Shown: positions 1 to 9,991 of the stretch, piece by piece | Numbering within the stretch: position 1 is the first letter of the stretch | How the letters are laid out: the number at the start of each line of letters is the position of its first letter | Origin: Guillardia theta CCMP2712 | Lineage: Eukaryota; Cryptophyceae; Pyrenomonadales; Geminigeraceae | Direction: 5' to 3' | NCBI RefSeq assembly: GCF_000315625.1 | Contig: NW_005434571.1 | Location: 77,888 to 141,887, forward strand | DNA length: 64,000 nucleotides | Made by a program: the position numbers and the translations under genes | Notes under the pieces: generated by a model | Told to the model about the DNA's origin: nothing | Seen by the model: only the letters and a program-made list of their open reading frames with translations | Databases searched by the model: none

Positions 1-79
1 AAGATTGAGAATTCAATAGCTGTGAGCGCCATTGCAGCCTGTCCTACACACCAGAGATGTCCCGAGGCACGGGTCTGCC

Positions 80-700
80 TTCACTCCCTCAGGGCAAGGA
101 AGGAGAAACTGAACTCTTTCTCGTGCAGTGAATTGCATCATCTCTACTGGTCGACAGGTCAAGGAACGATCTTCCATCGATTTCTAGCTCGTCGCCCATC
201 CCCAGTCTCCACCTTGCCTCCAACGGCAGACGGGGCAGCGTTCTCTTCGTACCTTGACTCTGCGGGTCGTCCTTGAACAAGGTTATGAAACCATCGCCGA
301 CATGCTGACTCCTTCTGCTCAACCATGCTTGGGTGACCTGCAGGACCCCCGCACACTTCACGCATCCATCACACAGCCTGTTTTCGTCGCATCCTATCTT
401 GGACCGACAGCACGGCTCGCTCGTCGCTTGTTCTTTTTTTTTTCCTATAGCCTTTGCTTGTAAGCGACGCATTGAATAGACTGGCTGTGCTCAGGTTGTT
501 CCAACACGCCTATGCTGGGCTCCTCTCGCAACTCGTGCAGGGCCCGTCCGTGCTTTACCGGCCCTTCTCAAGTCATCCCTCGTATCGCCGTCGCTTCTCG
601 CCGACGAGACGATTGGAGTTTGGAAGCTCCAGGAAGGGGCAATACTGCCTCTTACGCGCACAAACACTTTCCTTGCAGACCTGAAGGATGAACCATACAG
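80..700 (-). pseudogene. Decayed triple zinc-cluster paralogue
   Basis: A minus-strand translation over about 89-472 contains CCRSKIGCDENRLCDGC, a damaged version of the third cysteine cluster of the neighbouring genes (CEACRRSKVGCDEGRPCLRC). Further upstream on the same strand, about 560-620, the DNA for the second cluster can still be aligned (AGAAGCGACGG...CGAGGG) but its reading frame carries stops. No continuous frame joins the two. I read it as an old, broken member of the family at 1353-4558 and 9992-11790. The window starts just beyond it, so further remnants may lie outside. Confidence 0.6.
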
Positions 701-1352
701 TGCATATGAGATACATAGCTCGCGTGTGATGCATCGTTATGTGTTCTTCCAGCGCAATCGATTAACGATTCAACGACCAATTGAGACCACTTTTCTCCAC
801 ACAGCTGCCAGTCAAACCCCTCAAGTCAGCAAAGGCGGAAATCTGCTATCAGGTTCAAAGAAACAAGGCGAGCCCATCTCTAACAACAACGCTTCCTCCT
901 GCTCCAGCGCATCATGCCTGATGGCGATCTTATTCTCCTGAAATGCAAGCAACATCTTGTCCTTGACTGCATATGGTGCTGAGTGTTCTACAAGGTTGCA
1001 ATCGTTCACCAGTTCTGACATCTGTTCTTTTCTCATGCCGTCCAGCTGTTCTTTGATCGTCTTTCCCCCTCCCTCACAGTTATGCGCGGTCCGAATGCAA
1101 GGAGGAGATAGTCAAACTTCCTTGCTGATGAGCTCTGTTTGCAACGGATTTTTTCTGTAGCCGCCATCATCCAGCAACCATTACAACATGATTTTCCATA
1201 ACAAACGGAGATATCCTCTCCTATCGTCGACCGAGCTTGAGGAATACATTGCTAGAAATCACGTCGACCGCTGGCCAAAAAGTTGATGAAACAGCCTCAT
1301 TTGAACAAGCTTCAATGAAAGTGAACAAAAAAAAAGAATATTTACAGCAAGA

Positions 1353-2273
1353 TCACAGATAATTACACTTTTGTAAACCCCAGACCATCTCCTCGTCCTT
1401 GCTCTCCTCCTCCTCCCCCTCCCCCTCCCCCTCCCCCTCCCCCTCCTTCTCCTCCTCCTCCTCCACCTCCTCCTCGTCAAGGATCAACTTTGCTGCCTCC
1501 TCCCCTCCTTCCATCTCCGCAAGCAGTACCCCGAGATCAGATCCTCCCTCCCATGGCTCCCTCCCATCCTCCAGCTCCAGCCCCTCCCAGCTCCCCGCAC
1601 TCTCATTCTCTCCTATCGTCCAGTACCTGTCTCCCCCAAGCAGCGCTCCCCCGTCTCCTACCTCCACACCCTCGTCCGAGTCCTCGTGCTCTCCGTCCAC
1701 TTTACCAGCCTCTTCTCCCAGACTGTCCCTGCACCCCCGCCCACTTCTCAGGCACCGCAAGCACGGCCGGCCCTCGTCGCACCCTACCTTGGACCGACGA
1801 CAAGCCTCGCACGCCCGCACCACCTGCTTCCTCCGGTGCTTCAGCCGCCTGCACGAGTACCTCCACACCTCCAGCTGCTCCGGGCTCATCTGCATCCGCG
1901 GTCCCAGCGCAGGAGCAACGCTCGCCAGGCAGTCTCTGCACGCCTGAACCACGTTCCCCCCGCACCTCGAGCAGGGTCTTTCCATGCTGCACCGGACCTT
2001 CTTCTGCCGGCACCCCTCGCACGACCGTCGCTTCATCGCTGGGCCAGCCGTCTCCTGCAGACCGCTTGCGCTGCTCCTCGCCCCCGTCATTGAAAGCCCT
2101 TGCGGGGGCCTCTGCACGCTGTACGCCAGGCATGCTTGTCCGCAGCCTTGCCGCAGGCAGCGCGTGCAGGGGCGGCTGTCGTCGCACTTGACCTTGTTGA
2201 GCTTGCATCGCAGACAAGCGGCGAAGGCCCGGGAGCGTTGAGTCGGATCGACAGGAGAGGCAGTGTCCGCCAT
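1353..2273 (-). CDS. Triple Zn2Cys6-type cluster protein, copy A
   Basis: A protein of 306 residues if translation starts at MADTASP (2273). The open frame extends to 2444, but the added N-terminus differs from that of its paralogues, so the shorter start is preferred. It has three successive C-x2-C-x6-C-x5-C-x2-C-x6-8-C modules: CLRCKLNKVKC.., CEGCRQKKVRC.. and CEACRRSKVGC.., each with the basic KxK/RxK stretch and the RPC step typical of Gal4-type zinc clusters. Such clusters bind two zinc ions and contact DNA; a single copy is the norm in fungal regulators. The C-terminus is very acidic, ending in a Glu/Gly tract encoded by a CCCCCT-type repeat (about 1405-1470), and could act as an activation region. 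No fungal middle homology domain is visible. A DNA-binding regulator is inferred, not shown. Confidence 0.75.
   Translation of the reverse strand: MADTASPVDPTQRSRAFAACLRCKLNKVKCDDSRPCTRCLRQGCGQACLAYSVQRPPQGLSMTGARSSASGLQETAGPAMKRRSCEGCRQKKVRCSMERPCSRCGGNVVQACRDCLASVAPALGPRMQMSPEQLEVWRYSCRRLKHRRKQVVRACEACRRSKVGCDEGRPCLRCLRSGRGCRDSLGEEAGKVDGEHEDSDEGVEVGDGGALLGGDRYWTIGENESAGSWEGLELEDGREPWEGGSDLGVLLAEMEGGEEAAKLILDEEEVEEEEEKEGEGEGEGEGEEEESKDEEMVWGLQKCNYL
1405..1475. repeat. CTCCCC hexanucleotide microsatellite
   Basis: A run of CTCCCC/CTCCTC units on the plus strand. Read on the minus strand it codes for the Glu-Gly repeat in the tail of zinc-cluster copy A. Copies B and C lack the repeat, so it expanded after duplication. 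Confidence 0.85.
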
Positions 2274-2444
2274 GAGTAGAGGAATGATGAGAATGAGTTT
2301 GGTAAAGAGAGCGGGCAGACGCTCGTAAGCAAGTTCGGAAGACGAGCTCAGAAGAGGTAAAGTGCGGGAAAGGATCAAAAGGATCCTGTCATCATTGCCA
2401 GCTATGTCGGAAGCATCCGAATCGTTGCGGATGTACAAAGACAA

Positions 2445-2911
2445 TACTCCGAGATATCACTGCTCTGGTATATCTTGAAAAGAAGTGTTTTCGTTCTCAG
2501 CGGGATACTTCCTTCACTTGCTCCCAAAACGTAGGTGTAGGAGTCGCGATCTTTTCAGAGCTGAGCTGTTCGACCAAACATCTCTGCTTCGCCTCAGGAC
2601 CGAGGTATCATGCAAGGCGCTTCACCGGATCAGCTCGATCATGTGCGGTATGATAACTTGCTTTCACCTTCTTTCAGCCCTCCAATCATCTTGATCGATG
2701 AGTATTCGTCACATGGATGAAGTTTTATCGTGTCTGGTGTGGTATAGGATATGCTGCAAAGAGCGTCAAAGTGTCAGAGTAACCGCATATTCTTCATCGA
2801 CTCTGCCTGATGCAGCAACCTTCAAAGCAGCCTCGTGATCTCATGACAGCGACACTTCGACCAAGGTGCTTCGAGCTAGCTCAGCAGAGCTAGGATGATA
2901 CAAAATGTGAG
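2445..2911. other. Spacer with no gene seen
   Basis: Only short open frames without family resemblance. The part next to 2444 should hold the promoter of zinc-cluster copy A, which keeps a TTTGTACATCCGC remnant of the TATA region seen in copies B and C. Confidence 0.5.
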
Positions 2912-3110
2912 GAATCCTTCTGTCTTTGCTGCATCAGCGTCATCTGATACTATCAAGAAAGTAGACGGTTGGAGGGATTACCCAGACCAACTGACTGACA
3001 TCGACTGGATAGCCAAAGTCAATGAATCTTAGTTCTTGAGAGCACAACTCCGATCATCCAGGAGTGTCTTCCCCATGAAACGCTCCCCTGATACCTCGAG
3101 ATTCCTCTCG
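2912..3110 (+). repeat. Dispersed direct repeat, copy 1
   Basis: Matches 8924-9112 in the same orientation: GTGAGGAATCCTTCTG, GATACTATCAAGAAA, GCGGTTGGAGG or its variant, CCAACTGACTGACA, GAGAGCACAACTCCGATCAT and CCCCATGAAACG appear in the same order with small indels. It sits between zinc-cluster genes and encodes nothing recognisable; probably a fragment of a mobile element. Confidence 0.75.
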
Positions 3111-3349
3111 CCTCTTCCGGCTCTCGGCCATCCTCTTGACCTCACAAACCTCCTAGTCTCTGTCGGTCCCTTCTAGCGGGCTGTCCTTGCAACCCCGCCC
3201 TGGCGGCGTGCTAGTTGTGATTGGCTCCGACTTTGATCCAGGTGTTGCGACTCTTGTGTGTCATGTTCTGCGTTCGCAATCAACCAATGAATGCACGATA
3301 GGATGGCAGTCATTCTGCAAGAATGTATACAACATACGACCTCCTAGGT

Positions 3350-3600
3350 TTGCCATCAGATCACCTTCACGTCACTCAACGACTCGATTAAACGTCAAGT
3401 CAAAATGGATCGTCCTTCCAACGGAGCTGATTGTAGTGAAAACAGCAATGCCATGTACAAAGCACCGAATGCTGAGTCCTAATAGATAGCATAAGACAGA
3501 CGGTTATCGTGCTTGCCGCACATACGCGTGAAATAACGCCACCAGCAAAAACAATGACGTCACAATGTAAATGAATACAAATCTTTATACAAACGCTGAC
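3350..3600 (+). repeat. 3'-flank repeat, copy 1 (downstream of zinc-cluster copy B)
   Basis: Aligns in the same orientation with 11020-11282: TCACGTCACTCAACGACTCGAT, AAACGTCAAGTCAA, GAATGCTGAGTCCTAATAGA and ACGCCACCAGC are shared in order. Both copies lie immediately downstream of minus-strand zinc-cluster genes, so they are duplicated 3' flanks. Confidence 0.8.
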
Positions 3601-3655
3601 GCAAAAAAAAACAAGATAATTCGAAGCTTCCTTCAAACGATCCAAGAAAGTCACA

Positions 3656-4558
3656 TCAAACAGCTTTGTTTCCTTCCAAGCAACAAAAATAAATGCCCCC
3701 GTCCTCCCAGAATGACCTCCCTGCTTCCTTCCTTGCTTCCTCCTCCGCCAGCAGCAACCAATCATTTGATCTTTCCAACGGCTCCTCCAGCTCCAGCCCC
3801 TCCCAGCTCCCCGCACCCTCATCCTCTCCCAGCAGCGCTCCCCCGTCTCCTACCTCCACACCCTCGTCCGAGTCCTCTTGCTCTCCGTCTACCTTGCCAG
3901 CCTCTTCTCCCAGGCTGTCCCTGCACCCCCGCCTTGTTCGCAAGCACCGCAAGCACGGCCGGCCCTCGTCGCACCCTACCTTGGACCGACGACACGCCTC
4001 GCACGCCCGCACCACATGCTTCCTCCGGTGCTTCAGCCGCCTGCACGAGTACCTCCACACCTCCAGCTGCTCAGGGCACATCTGCATCCACGCCCCCAGC
4101 GTAGGAGCAACGCTCGCCAGGCAGTCTCTGCACGCCTGGACCAGGTTCCCCCCGCACCTCGAGCAGGGCCTCTCCATGCTGCACCGGACCTTCTTCTGCC
4201 GGCACCCCTCGCACGACCGTCGCTTCATCGCTGGGCCAGCCGTCTCCTGCAGACCGCTTGCGCTGCTCCTCGCCCCCGTCATTGACAGCCCTTGCGGGGG
4301 CCTCTGCACGCTGTACGCCAGGCATGCTTGACCGCAGCCTTGCCGCAGGCAGCGCGTGCATGGGCGGCTGTCGTCGCACTTGACCTTGTTGAGCTTGCAT
4401 CGCAGACAAGCGGCGAAGGCCCGGGAGCGTTGTGTGGGATCGACAGGAGAGGCAGTGTCCGCCATGGATGGAGCACCGACAGAGAGGGGAGAGTATGTCG
4501 CAGGCGCTGGCGGCAGGGCTGGAGTGCTGTACAGGGAAGGGCCAAGCACGGAGCTCAT
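3656..4558 (-). CDS. Triple Zn2Cys6-type cluster protein, copy B
   Basis: About 300 residues from MSSVLGPSLYS (4558); this start is shared with copy C and lies some 55-100 nt downstream of an AT-rich TATA tract, so it is preferred over the longer frame to 4675. Three cysteine clusters follow the same order and spacing as in copy A (CLRCKLNKVKC, CEGCRQKKVRC, CEACRRSKVGC). The C-terminus is acidic but lacks the Glu-Gly expansion of copy A. Coding sequence and flanks are nearly the same as the plus-strand copy C, an inverted duplication. Probable sequence-specific DNA-binding nuclear protein; its targets are unknown. Confidence 0.75.
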   Translation of the reverse strand: MSSVLGPSLYSTPALPPAPATYSPLSVGAPSMADTASPVDPTQRSRAFAACLRCKLNKVKCDDSRPCTRCLRQGCGQACLAYSVQRPPQGLSMTGARSSASGLQETAGPAMKRRSCEGCRQKKVRCSMERPCSRCGGNLVQACRDCLASVAPTLGAWMQMCPEQLEVWRYSCRRLKHRRKHVVRACEACRRSKVGCDEGRPCLRCLRTRRGCRDSLGEEAGKVDGEQEDSDEGVEVGDGGALLGEDEGAGSWEGLELEEPLERSNDWLLLAEEEARKEAGRSFWEDGGIYFCCLEGNKAV

Positions 4559-4608
4559 GGTGCCGAGGGACCAGAGGAGACAGGAGTGGACGACTGCATG
4601 AGGACTTG

Positions 4609-4658
4609 CGGATGTATATATAGTATGGACAGATGCATCAAATATATATATATACAAA
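4609..4658 (-). promoter_or_regulatory. TATA-like tract of zinc-cluster copy B
   Basis: Two alternating TA tracts (about 4614-4622 and 4640-4654). Copy C has a single tract, TTTGTATATATATATAC, at the matching place; here a segment of about 30 nt separates two halves. Conservation between inverted copies and distance to the start suggest a core promoter. Confidence 0.5.
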
Positions 4659-4659
4659 G

Positions 4660-4790
4660 ATTTCGTCAGCACCATCAGCTGCTTGTCGGGATCTTCCGAA
4701 TCGTTGTGTGATTAAGTCCCCTTGTGGGCCACTGGCTCCGAGATTGTACCAGAAAGCCCTCAGGTCCGAAGTCCCTCGTGACCGTGAGGG
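4660..4790 (-). repeat. Promoter-distal arm of an inverted duplication
   Basis: The reverse complement matches 9772-9905 almost base for base (CTTGTCGGGATCTTCCGAAT, CCCTTGTGGGCCACTGGC, CCAGAAAGCCCTCAGGTCCG). The zinc-cluster inverted duplication therefore reaches at least 100 nt beyond the promoters. Confidence 0.85.
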
Positions 4791-4810
4791 ATCACTGATC
4801 AGTCAAACGT

Positions 4811-4935
4811 TGTGTGACTGCGGTACCATACCTGAGTTCATCATGTGTGACTGCGGTACCATACCTGAGTTCATCATGTGTGACTGCGGTACCATACCTG
4901 ACTGAGTTCATCCGAACCGTTGTGTGACTGCGGTA
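4811..4935 (+). repeat. 33-bp tandem repeat, about three and a half units
   Basis: Units of TGTGTGACTGCGGTACCATA followed by CCTGAGTTCATCA start at 4811, 4844 and 4877, and a fourth, degenerate unit starts about 4921. The third has a CTGA insertion. Each contains the palindrome GGTACC. It leads directly into the GC-rich island. A single diverged copy lies inverted at about 9371-9402. Confidence 0.85.
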
Positions 4936-6215
4936 CGGCATGAGTCACGTTTATGTGCGGTACCGTACTTATCAGTACGGTACCATACCTGAGTTCATGA
5001 TCCGAACGGAGTTTGAAAACTTCACTTTGCCAGTCAACGGGATCCGACGGCGAACCGTTGGACCGTTGTAGCGGTGTAACTGCAGCCATGCGGCGCGCGG
5101 CTCTGATTAGTACGGTACGGTGTGACCTGACTCTGAGTCGCCGGGGACTCCGGGACCGGCGCCGCGGGCCCGGGAGTACGGCGTAGTACTTGCGGCGCCG
5201 GACTTTTCGAGTCAAAACTTTCACGTTCGCCATTCAAGTCGAGTCGGTTGCCATCAATGATACAATCAAAAAGTTTGCCGCGGGGCCTACGATTCAATAA
5301 CTAAGTTACTGTTAAGATCGGAGGCTCTGCGTCTCCGAGGGCGCGGCCGCACTCTCGCCGGACTCGGGAGGCTCGAGTCCGGGCCGCGCCGGGCGGCCCG
5401 GCGGCAAGGGCCCTGGCCCCGGCCCGGCGGCAAGGGCCTGTCGACTGAGTCCGCCCGCCGAGCCGCCGCGGCAGTGACTTGCCAAGTTCCGGGGCCGCCA
5501 TACCGTAGTCACTGAATAGTACGGTGTCGGAGGTGCGGCCCGGCCGGGGGGGGCAGCCCTTCCGAAGTTCCTGGCAGTTCGGAGGCTCCCGGAGCAGCCT
5601 CAGTGGCAGGCCAGTGTGCCGCGCGGCGCGGCGGCAGCCGGCGCCACACTGTAACGGTGCACATTGAATCAGTCCGAATCTGTGACTGGGCTTGACAGTG
5701 ACCCGGCGTGACTGACTCGGAGTAACGGTTGAACCTATAGTACGGCCAAAAGTCTGCCATGATGCCCAATGATGACATGATCAGTGATGACGGACTGACT
5801 AGTGACACGGCCAACGCCGGGCCCCGTGACGGCCGACTGCTGTCTGACGGTCCCCCCGGCAAACTTGAGTATTAATTGATTGAGAGGCGGCTCCGTCCCG
5901 CACAGTGGGAGTTGCCCAGTTTTACTGCGGCCAGTCACAGGCCGGGCTGTGGCACCGGGCCGCCTTGCTCGGAGTCACACTGCCGCCGGCCGGCGCCGCC
6001 GCCAGACCGTTCAACGGCCCGGGTTGACGATCGGAATGACTTTCAATTTTTAATCAGCACTCAGTTATTAACAGTACTACAGTGAGTGACAACTTTCAGC
6101 TATGATTTGGCAGAGCCGACTCTCAATTTCCCAAAGCAGACTGAGTCGGCCAATTTCCCAAACAAAGACTGAGCCACACTGATTCAACGCGGCGGGCTAA
6201 AGCCTGCCGCAGACG
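4921..6215. repeat. GC-rich palindromic-word island A
   Basis: Composition changes abruptly to runs of GGCCCGG, CGGTAC, GACTCGGAG and CAGTGACTG. No open frame here looks like a protein family. The right part (from about 6030) belongs to the duplicated block that also carries the RWP-RK gene. See the findings for the island family. Confidence 0.7.
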
Positions 6216-7115
6216 GTGGCTGCATGGCAGTCACTCGGACATTTCCATGGGATCATGAGCCTGATCATCATCGAGCATCTAAGCCACAAGCAGGGGAGAG
6301 TTAAAGGATTCACAGGAGGAGACTTGTGCATGACATGGATTCAGCAAAATCTCAAATCAGTCGTCGCCCAAGCTGTCGTTCATGAACGCAGAAATCCAGC
6401 TGGCGTCGAGGGGCTCAAATGGAAAATCAAACAGAGCCCCTTGAGAAACATCCTTCCCTTGCTCTTCTATGGTCTGAGTTTCGGACTTGATTTCTAAGAC
6501 TTCTCCAGCCTCCTTTGTATCAGCGTGAATGTGCAAGGGATTTGTCGTGTGTTCTGCTTCTGCTGACTTTAGAGGCCAATGTTCAACCCCACTGCAGTCG
6601 ACCAGTCCTTGTTTTGCAAAGTCTGCATCGGTTGCTGACTTTGAAGGTGAAGGGCTGTACTCGGTCGTGCTTTCTTCATTTTCGTCTGACGACTCCTGCA
6701 CAGCAGCAGTGGGAGAAACCATTCTGAAAACCGCCTTAGGTCTAATGCGAGAATATGGCCACTTGGAGATCCCAACTCGTCGACAAGCTGCTTTCATTGC
6801 CGTCAGAGAGATCCCCTGTCGCGGAAAAGGTCAGAAACATATCAATTTGAACAATATGATGCGATACCAGATAAGCTGCTGCTTCAGTCTGCCTGAGATG
6901 GAAGAGACTCTCTATCTGCTTTTGGGGGATTTGAAACATTTTCTTTCCCTGTCGGAGTTCATTTTATCTCGGGGTGTAACCAAGATTTCAATATGATCGT
7001 TGTCACTTTTGTACATCTCGGTATCCTGATTCATTTTGAAGGATGGATTTTCGCTATCTCAACGTAGAGTCGAGCAAATTCGTATACGTACTGTCGGAGC
7101 TGCAATACAGTTTTC
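6030..7115 (+). repeat. Segmental duplication, copy 1
   Basis: Matches 14550-15575 in the same orientation at very high identity from TTTTTAATCAG...TCAGTTAT through the RWP-RK gene to CTGCAATACAGTTTTCTTT, where the copies part. The left border lies within GC-rich islands A and C. Confidence 0.9.
6357..6939 (-). CDS. RWP-RK domain protein, copy 1 (5' end frameshifted)
   Basis: Two exons: 6868-6939 and 6357-6815, joined in phase 0 by a 52-nt GT-AG intron. The joined sequence reads IESLFHLRQTEAAAYL then GISLTAMKAACRRVGI, then SKWPYSRIRPK, the RWP-RK fold with WPY and a basic end. RWP-RK proteins are DNA-binding regulators in plants, algae and other protists, linked to nitrogen response and gamete functions. 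The rest is an acidic Ser/Glu tail. Compared with copy 2, one A is missing in the upstream coding stretch (about 6959-6963), which puts the original start (about 7034) out of frame. Translation could begin at the internal Met at 6939, keeping the whole domain but losing 32 residues; otherwise it is a pseudogene. Confidence 0.65.
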
Positions 7116-7166
7116 TTTCCCACCGTGGATGTGTCCAGAACCGTCGTTTGCAGTAAGTGCAGAAAC

Positions 7167-8770
7167 TTAATTTGGGGGACTCGAACCGGAGGACTGTGCG
7201 GGAGCTGGGGAGGGCTGAACTCCTGGCGTCGACGGAGAGGGTTGAAGGGCACAAATAGGCTGGAACCAAGAAGACGGTTTGACGAAGGCGAAAGCTTTCT
7301 GTGCTAGAAGCGACATCGTGGCAGCTGTAGCAGGATGCATGTGCGCTATGGGGACCATAACGAGTCGAACTTCCGGGTCGAGAAAACCACGGTTGGCGAA
7401 TTGTTGACTGAGAAGATTGTGCTCTTGAAATACGACAGTTTCAGATTTGTATAGTAAAAGTTCGTCGACATAACGTTGCGTCCGAAGAGTATAATCAGTG
7501 ATCGATTCGTTGATGCCTTGACAGAGATTGGTCACTTGGTGCTGTAGGGGATGTGAGCCGCGGGAGAAAATTGCTGCGTGATGAAAAGACAGAATTCCGG
7601 CCAGGGAAGAAGGAACCTTTCGTGAAGAGGACGATCGTGAGACATGCGTTGAAGAACAGAGTCATCAAGAAATGTCGTTGTATAGTAAACCCATAGATTG
7701 CCGGGAATGCGTTGAACAGACAGAGCGCGTCCCATCTGAGAGAGCCAGCTGTGAATGCTTCGAGAGTCAGCCTGACCGAGAAAGGGGGTGATGGACATTC
7801 TGGGCTGAAATTTCGGGAGTTTGTCACCAGGGAAAGATTGAGAAGGACGGACGGGCGTGGGCTGAGGAATCAGCGACATGCATACGTCACGAGAGGGATT
7901 CTGCTGCATGTTAGAAGCACGAATACCTGGCAACGGAGTCATCTGTTTCTCTGGCAAGAGAGAAACTGGAGGCGGAGCTTCGGGAATCGATGAAGGGTCT
8001 GGCTCAACCGGGATAACATGCGTGTACATCAGCCGAGGGCTGGGAGGGGAGGCAGAACTCGCCATGCGCGGAGACGTCTGCGCACTAGACGGTGCGTACA
8101 TCAGCCGAGGGCTGGGAGGGGAGGCAGAACTCGCCATGCGCGGAGACGTCTGCGCACTAGACGGTGCAGGGAGGGGCTTCAAGCGCTGGATTTCTGCCAC
8201 AGAGGTTGAAAGGGCGGAAACAAGACGGTCTTGAAGTTCGTAGGATTGAGCAAGTAGACGATCATGGAATTCCTGAGATTGCTCAAATTGACGATCCAGC
8301 TTGCGTTCAAGTTCTTCTTGACGTTGCTGGGCATCCTTGCGGGCATCTGCGTTCTGTTGCAGGAGTAAAGCAAAAAGTTGACGAAGAGACGGTTCCTTGT
8401 CGTTGGTAGCAGGAGAATTTCGACCTGAAGACATCGCAGAGATGGGCTCTGCGGCAGGGGTACGCGGAGAAAATGCACCAAAAGCGGAATTACAGGAAGG
8501 ATGCGGAGCTGGAGACTCCGGAACGAAGATAGACGGGGCTGGTACTGGCGTGAAAAAGAATGGGCGAGCACCAGAAGCTGGATGGGAATCCTGCTGTGGT
8601 CGATCTTGCATAATTGAATCATCATCTCTCGTTGCGGAAAAAGGACGGGGGAATTGAAACTGTTGAGCTCCAACATTTGGGTGAATCGAAGTTGAATCAG
8701 CGACTTGTTCTGTAGATCTCGGAATCCTTCGTTCACTGGTCTGAGCCTTACGCGATCTTTTCACTTTCAA
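7167..8770 (-). mobile_element. Orphan retrotransposon Gag, frameshifted
   Basis: The minus-strand frame 8770-7532 (412 residues) has a Pro/Ser-rich N-terminus, a Gln/Glu-rich coiled-coil segment (about residues 130-200), then FLGQADSRSIHSWLSQM and WPEFCLFITQQF, which resemble the retrotransposon Gag domain of Ty3-like elements. It hits a stop at 7532. A second frame continues the same domain (VTNLCQGINESITDYTLRTQ, the usual LxQ...SVxxY step) to 7167, so one frameshift breaks the gene. No zinc knuckle, protease, reverse transcriptase or integrase is found next to it. Family resemblance is by motif only. Gag packages the element RNA; this copy is probably dead. Confidence 0.55.
8023..8166 (-). 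repeat. 72-bp in-frame tandem duplication inside Gag
   Basis: The stretch coding for APSSAQTSPRMASSASPPSP plus RLMY occurs twice in succession with identical DNA. Perfect identity implies a recent duplication. It does not disturb the frame. Confidence 0.9.
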
Positions 8771-8923
8771 CAGTTTGCTTGCTTTCTTTCAGTGCTGAAA
8801 TCATTCTTGGAATCGTTCGAGATTCTGAATCAAAGCTGGAATGTGAACCAATTCGCTACCATATGTTGTATACACAACCTTGCGTAAGACGTTGAGCTCA
8901 GATGATCTTAGGATCTCTGTTTA

Positions 8924-9112
8924 TGTGAGGAATCCTTCTGACTTGTTGCATCAGCGTCAACTGATACTATCAAGAAACTTGTAGGCGGTTGGAGGGGTTA
9001 CCCCAAACCAACTGACTGACAACGGCTGGATAGCCAAAGCAAATGAGTCTTAGTAGTTAGTTCTTGAGAGCACAACTCCGATCATCCAGCAGTGTCGTCC
9101 CCATGAAACGTT
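8924..9112 (+). repeat. Dispersed direct repeat, copy 2
   Basis: Same orientation as 2912-3110, with scattered substitutions and small insertions. It lies just upstream of the Gag remnant, so both copies could be pieces of one element family. Confidence 0.75.
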
Positions 9113-9169
9113 CGACTACATTGGTCCAGGTGTTGCGACTTGTCTTGTCTGTTATGTTCCTGGAAGTTG

Positions 9170-9232
9170 GTAGAAAGGGGGAAGGAAGGAGAGAGAGGTC
9201 AAAGGGAAGGGGGAGGGGGTGACAGAGTTTGG
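9170..9232 (+). other. Purine-rich G-tract
   Basis: Runs of GGGGG and GGGAAGG in AAAGGGGGAAGGAAGGAG and AAGGGAAGGGGGAGGGGG. Could form a G-quadruplex on the plus strand. No gene start is attached to it. Confidence 0.4.
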
Positions 9233-9767
9233 GGGCATTGGGGTGAGTTGATGTTTCTTTTGGCAGGTGGATGCAGAAGTTGGTTCACAACGCTAGGAGA
9301 GAGGCTCTGAAGGGAAGTGCGGCAGACGCAAAGATCTTAACGAGGGAGTGGGGGTGGCTTTAAACCCCCACTCAGGTATCGTACTGCAATCACACAACGG
9401 CTCAGAGATAGCTATTGAAAAAAGTCTGCGACCAAGTTCGCCTTGACAGCGAGCTCGACACAGGGGTCTTACTAGAGCACAACGAGCACGACAAGTATGA
9501 TTCTTCGCAGTATGTGACATCTATTAATAACAGGAACCTAACCGTGAACAGCATGCCGTGATGGGAACCTGGGTTCCGATGCGTGCCATGGTAGCAGCCG
9601 TTGCTAGAAGCAATCTTGAGAAGTCTGAGCTCCTTTGAGTTGCAAGATATATAGAAACTGGGACCTGTCCTCGCATCCATCGTCGCGCGGTCCTCTTCCA
9701 GCATCGTATGACATGAAAAGTAAACTTTTTGAGAAAAGTGCAGAGCGAGCAATCTTTAACTAAAACT

Positions 9768-9990
9768 TTCCGGGGCTGCGGCAAGTCACGAGGGACTTCG
9801 GACCTGAGGGCTTTCTGGTACAATCTCGGAGCCAGTGGCCCACAAGGGGACTTAATTACACAACGATTCGGAAGATCCCGACAAGCAGCTGATGGTGCTG
9901 ACGAAATCTTTGTATATATATATACATCCGCAAGACTCCTCTTGCACAGATATTCCTCGTCCTCTCCTGTCTCCTCTCGTCCCTCGGCAC
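9768..9990 (+). promoter_or_regulatory. Promoter region of zinc-cluster copy C
   Basis: An inverted copy of 4560-4790. It contains TTTGTATATATATATAC (9908-9924) about 70 nt before the ATG at 9992, and a pyrimidine-rich leader (CCTCGTCCTCTCCTGTCTCC). Conservation between copies supports a TATA-type core promoter. Confidence 0.55.
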
Positions 9991-9991
9991 C

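Noticed and set aside
1399-2217. Ser/Pro-rich plus-strand frames and a second minus-strand frame over zinc-cluster copy A
   Set aside because: Shadows of the GC-rich real gene. Their equivalents appear over copies B, C and D with the same errors.
4811-4935. CRISPR-like array
   Set aside because: The 33-bp units are directly adjacent with no spacers, and the genome is eukaryotic.
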